A DNA stretch of 64,000 bases. Origin: Trifolium pratense. Lineage: Eukaryota > Streptophyta > Magnoliopsida > Fabales > Fabaceae. Numbering within the stretch: the stretch's first letter is position 1; the number at the start of each line of letters is the position of its first letter. A program made the position numbers and the translations under genes. Below the pieces are notes generated by a model. That model was not told the origin of the DNA, ran no database searches, and saw only the letters and a list, made by a program, of their open reading frames with translations. This document shows positions 62,524 to 64,000 of this stretch, piece by piece. The stretch lies in contig NC_060062.1 of NCBI RefSeq assembly GCF_020283565.1, positions 57,000,439 through 57,064,438 of the forward strand, read 5' to 3'.

Positions 62524-64000
62524 TGTAACACCCCGAACTAACTACCCTTAAAAACGTGATCTTAAAAACTTTTTAAAGATAAGTAGCCGGAGCGCTACGG
62601 GAAAACATTTTATAAAACGATCGTGCACATGACACGAAACGTCGCAGCGGAAAACATTTAAATAAAGGATTTTCAAAGCAATGAACAAAATAGTTCAAAA
62701 GATAATTCATCTACATAAAACATAAGTTAAGATGTTCGCATCGATATACGACGGAATATAAACGATCCCCGACTCGATGTTACAAAATACCAGAGCACTA
62801 ATATACATCACATCCCAACTAAACTTAACAAAACTATACAAAGGTAGCCTACACTAGCTCCTCACCAAAAGTGCTCCACACCAAAATGATCTGCAGCTAA
62901 AACTCGTCGAGACCTCGACCTGAATACCTGAACCCCCAAAGGTCCAGCACATAACAATTAGGTAGAGAGTTAGTAAACATAATCACATACATACGAATAT
63001 AGAAACGCACCTATATTCAACCTATCACGTATTACTAACTCACACACATACCTCAATAAGTAATACACCAGATAACACATACTCACAAATACTCAACCAG
63101 ATAGTTTCACGTCGTTTCGGACAACACAAAGAACTCACATAACACATAACACATAATTGCACATTTACTCAAATGCGACTAATGCCAAACATTCAATGTC
63201 ATGCCAACCTAGACACGACTAATGCATGAGGTACCCTTCTTTATCAAGGAACTTACCATTGATATTCTTCTTTATTGGACAAGTCCAATATCCTTCTTTA
63301 TCAGACAAGTCTGATATCCCTAAATAATGCATGAATTTATGAATGTCATGCATTTACCAAACATATGATAATCACGTAGCACGAAGCTACTGCTCACTAC
63401 ATGGATAACATAATCCATTAAACTTCTTTATCAGACAAACTGATATTCTTCTTTATCGGACAACCCGATATACAAAAATACATATACTTCTTTGACATTT
63501 TATATAAATGCCATCACACAACACAATTATTAAACATACTTTAAACTGCAACTTATTGCATACACGTACAAATCATATAACGATTAACCATAAGCATTAA
63601 CAGCATCAACGTGTATCAACAATCATGTAAGGATACCCTTAAACCATGATACAAGTGCCTAATTACACTTACAAACATCAACAAAAATTGCTGTCGCAGA
63701 GGCCTTCGCTAAGCGAGGGCTTAGCGAGACATGGCGAACCTCACCAGGGAGTCACCTGCTCATGGCGAGCATTGGCGAGCTTCAGCGAACATGTTCGCTA
63801 CAGCGAACTCCTGGTCGCTTAGCGAACTACACCAGAAAAATATCTGTTCTTGAGTTTCAATAAGGCGGTTTAACATTGAATCCAACCAAAAATTCATCTA
63901 GACATGTTATAAATTCTCTTAAACAGCTAATTCAAGCATATATGGTATCAAGGAACATTAATCATCCCTTCCAAACATCCAAATACATCAAACAATCAAA
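62524..64000 (-). repeat. minus-strand LTR E of a related chromovirus, running off the window
   Basis: On the minus strand it ends GGGTAGTTAGTTCGGGGTGTTACA-like at 62524, matching the LTR ends of B and C. Moving up the plus strand it shows the acceptor-like CTG at 62928-62930 (minus CAG), GTTAG at 62969-62973 (minus CTAAC), a hairpin array at 63242-63470 and a palindrome block at 63701-63826. It is the 3' end of an LTR in an element or solo LTR that extends beyond 64000. No coding region is seen. Confidence 0.88.
63242..63470 (-). repeat. mini-hairpin array in LTR E
   Basis: Plus-strand stems, each preceded by CTTCTT: TATCA/TGATA (63242/63260), TATTGGA/TCCAATA (63273/63284), TATCAGA/TCTGATA (63299/63310), TATCAG/CTGATA (63429/63440), TATCGG/CCGATA (63454/63465). 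The loops are often ACAA or CAAG. On the minus strand this is stem-loop-stem-AAGAAG, the same grammar as in B. Confidence 0.85.

Overview
This window is plant repeat DNA: a stack of LTR retrotransposons inserted into one another, with one CACTA-type DNA transposon and no intact host gene. Ty1/copia, Athila-like and chromovirus-type Ty3/gypsy elements, tRNA-Met and tRNA-Asp primer sites, and CACTA capture of plant IQM and HD-ZIP II exons all point to a flowering plant. The CGCTAAGCGA-type repeats and the element mix make me lean towards a legume, which is a guess. No bacterial-style genes or operons are present.

Layout. (1) 1-13167: the 3' part of a Ty1/copia element (integrase, RT and RNase H with breaks, then the 3' LTR). 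Its LTR is split at 4162-12998 by a minus-strand Athila-like element (called A; target duplication GCCGT) that has gag-protease and an extra ORF but no RT, RNase H or integrase. (2) 13168-15514: unassigned DNA and a probable old LTR. (3) 15520-29109: chromovirus-related element B in the form LTR-body-LTR-body-LTR, flanked by TGTTG; its coding region is decayed. (4) 29232-51550: pieces of a second minus-strand Athila-like element (F). Into it are inserted a full chromovirus C1 (29794-42988, carrying a 4.2-kb CACTA element in its 5' LTR) and an almost intact CRM-like element D (45723-51326, duplication ACTTC). (5) 51551-64000: chromovirus C2, cut in its gag by C3 (54219 onward), whose 3' LTR is cut by a minus-strand LTR E (62524 onward).

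Every coding region except ORF2 of A carries at least one stop or frameshift, so most elements would need proteins supplied by relatives elsewhere. D is closest to intact, with one nonsense codon, and its polyprotein ends inside its own 3' LTR.

The least expected signal is in the LTRs of the B, C and E families. Each has a roughly 2.2-kb LTR with a short U3, a perfect-looking 5' splice donor (AAG/GTAAGA), a variable palindrome block, an array of mini-hairpins whose stems co-vary while the spacer is constant, and then a CTAAC branch-point motif 41-42 nt before a conserved CAG acceptor. This reads as an intron lodged within the LTR. I have no transcript evidence, so this is a prediction.
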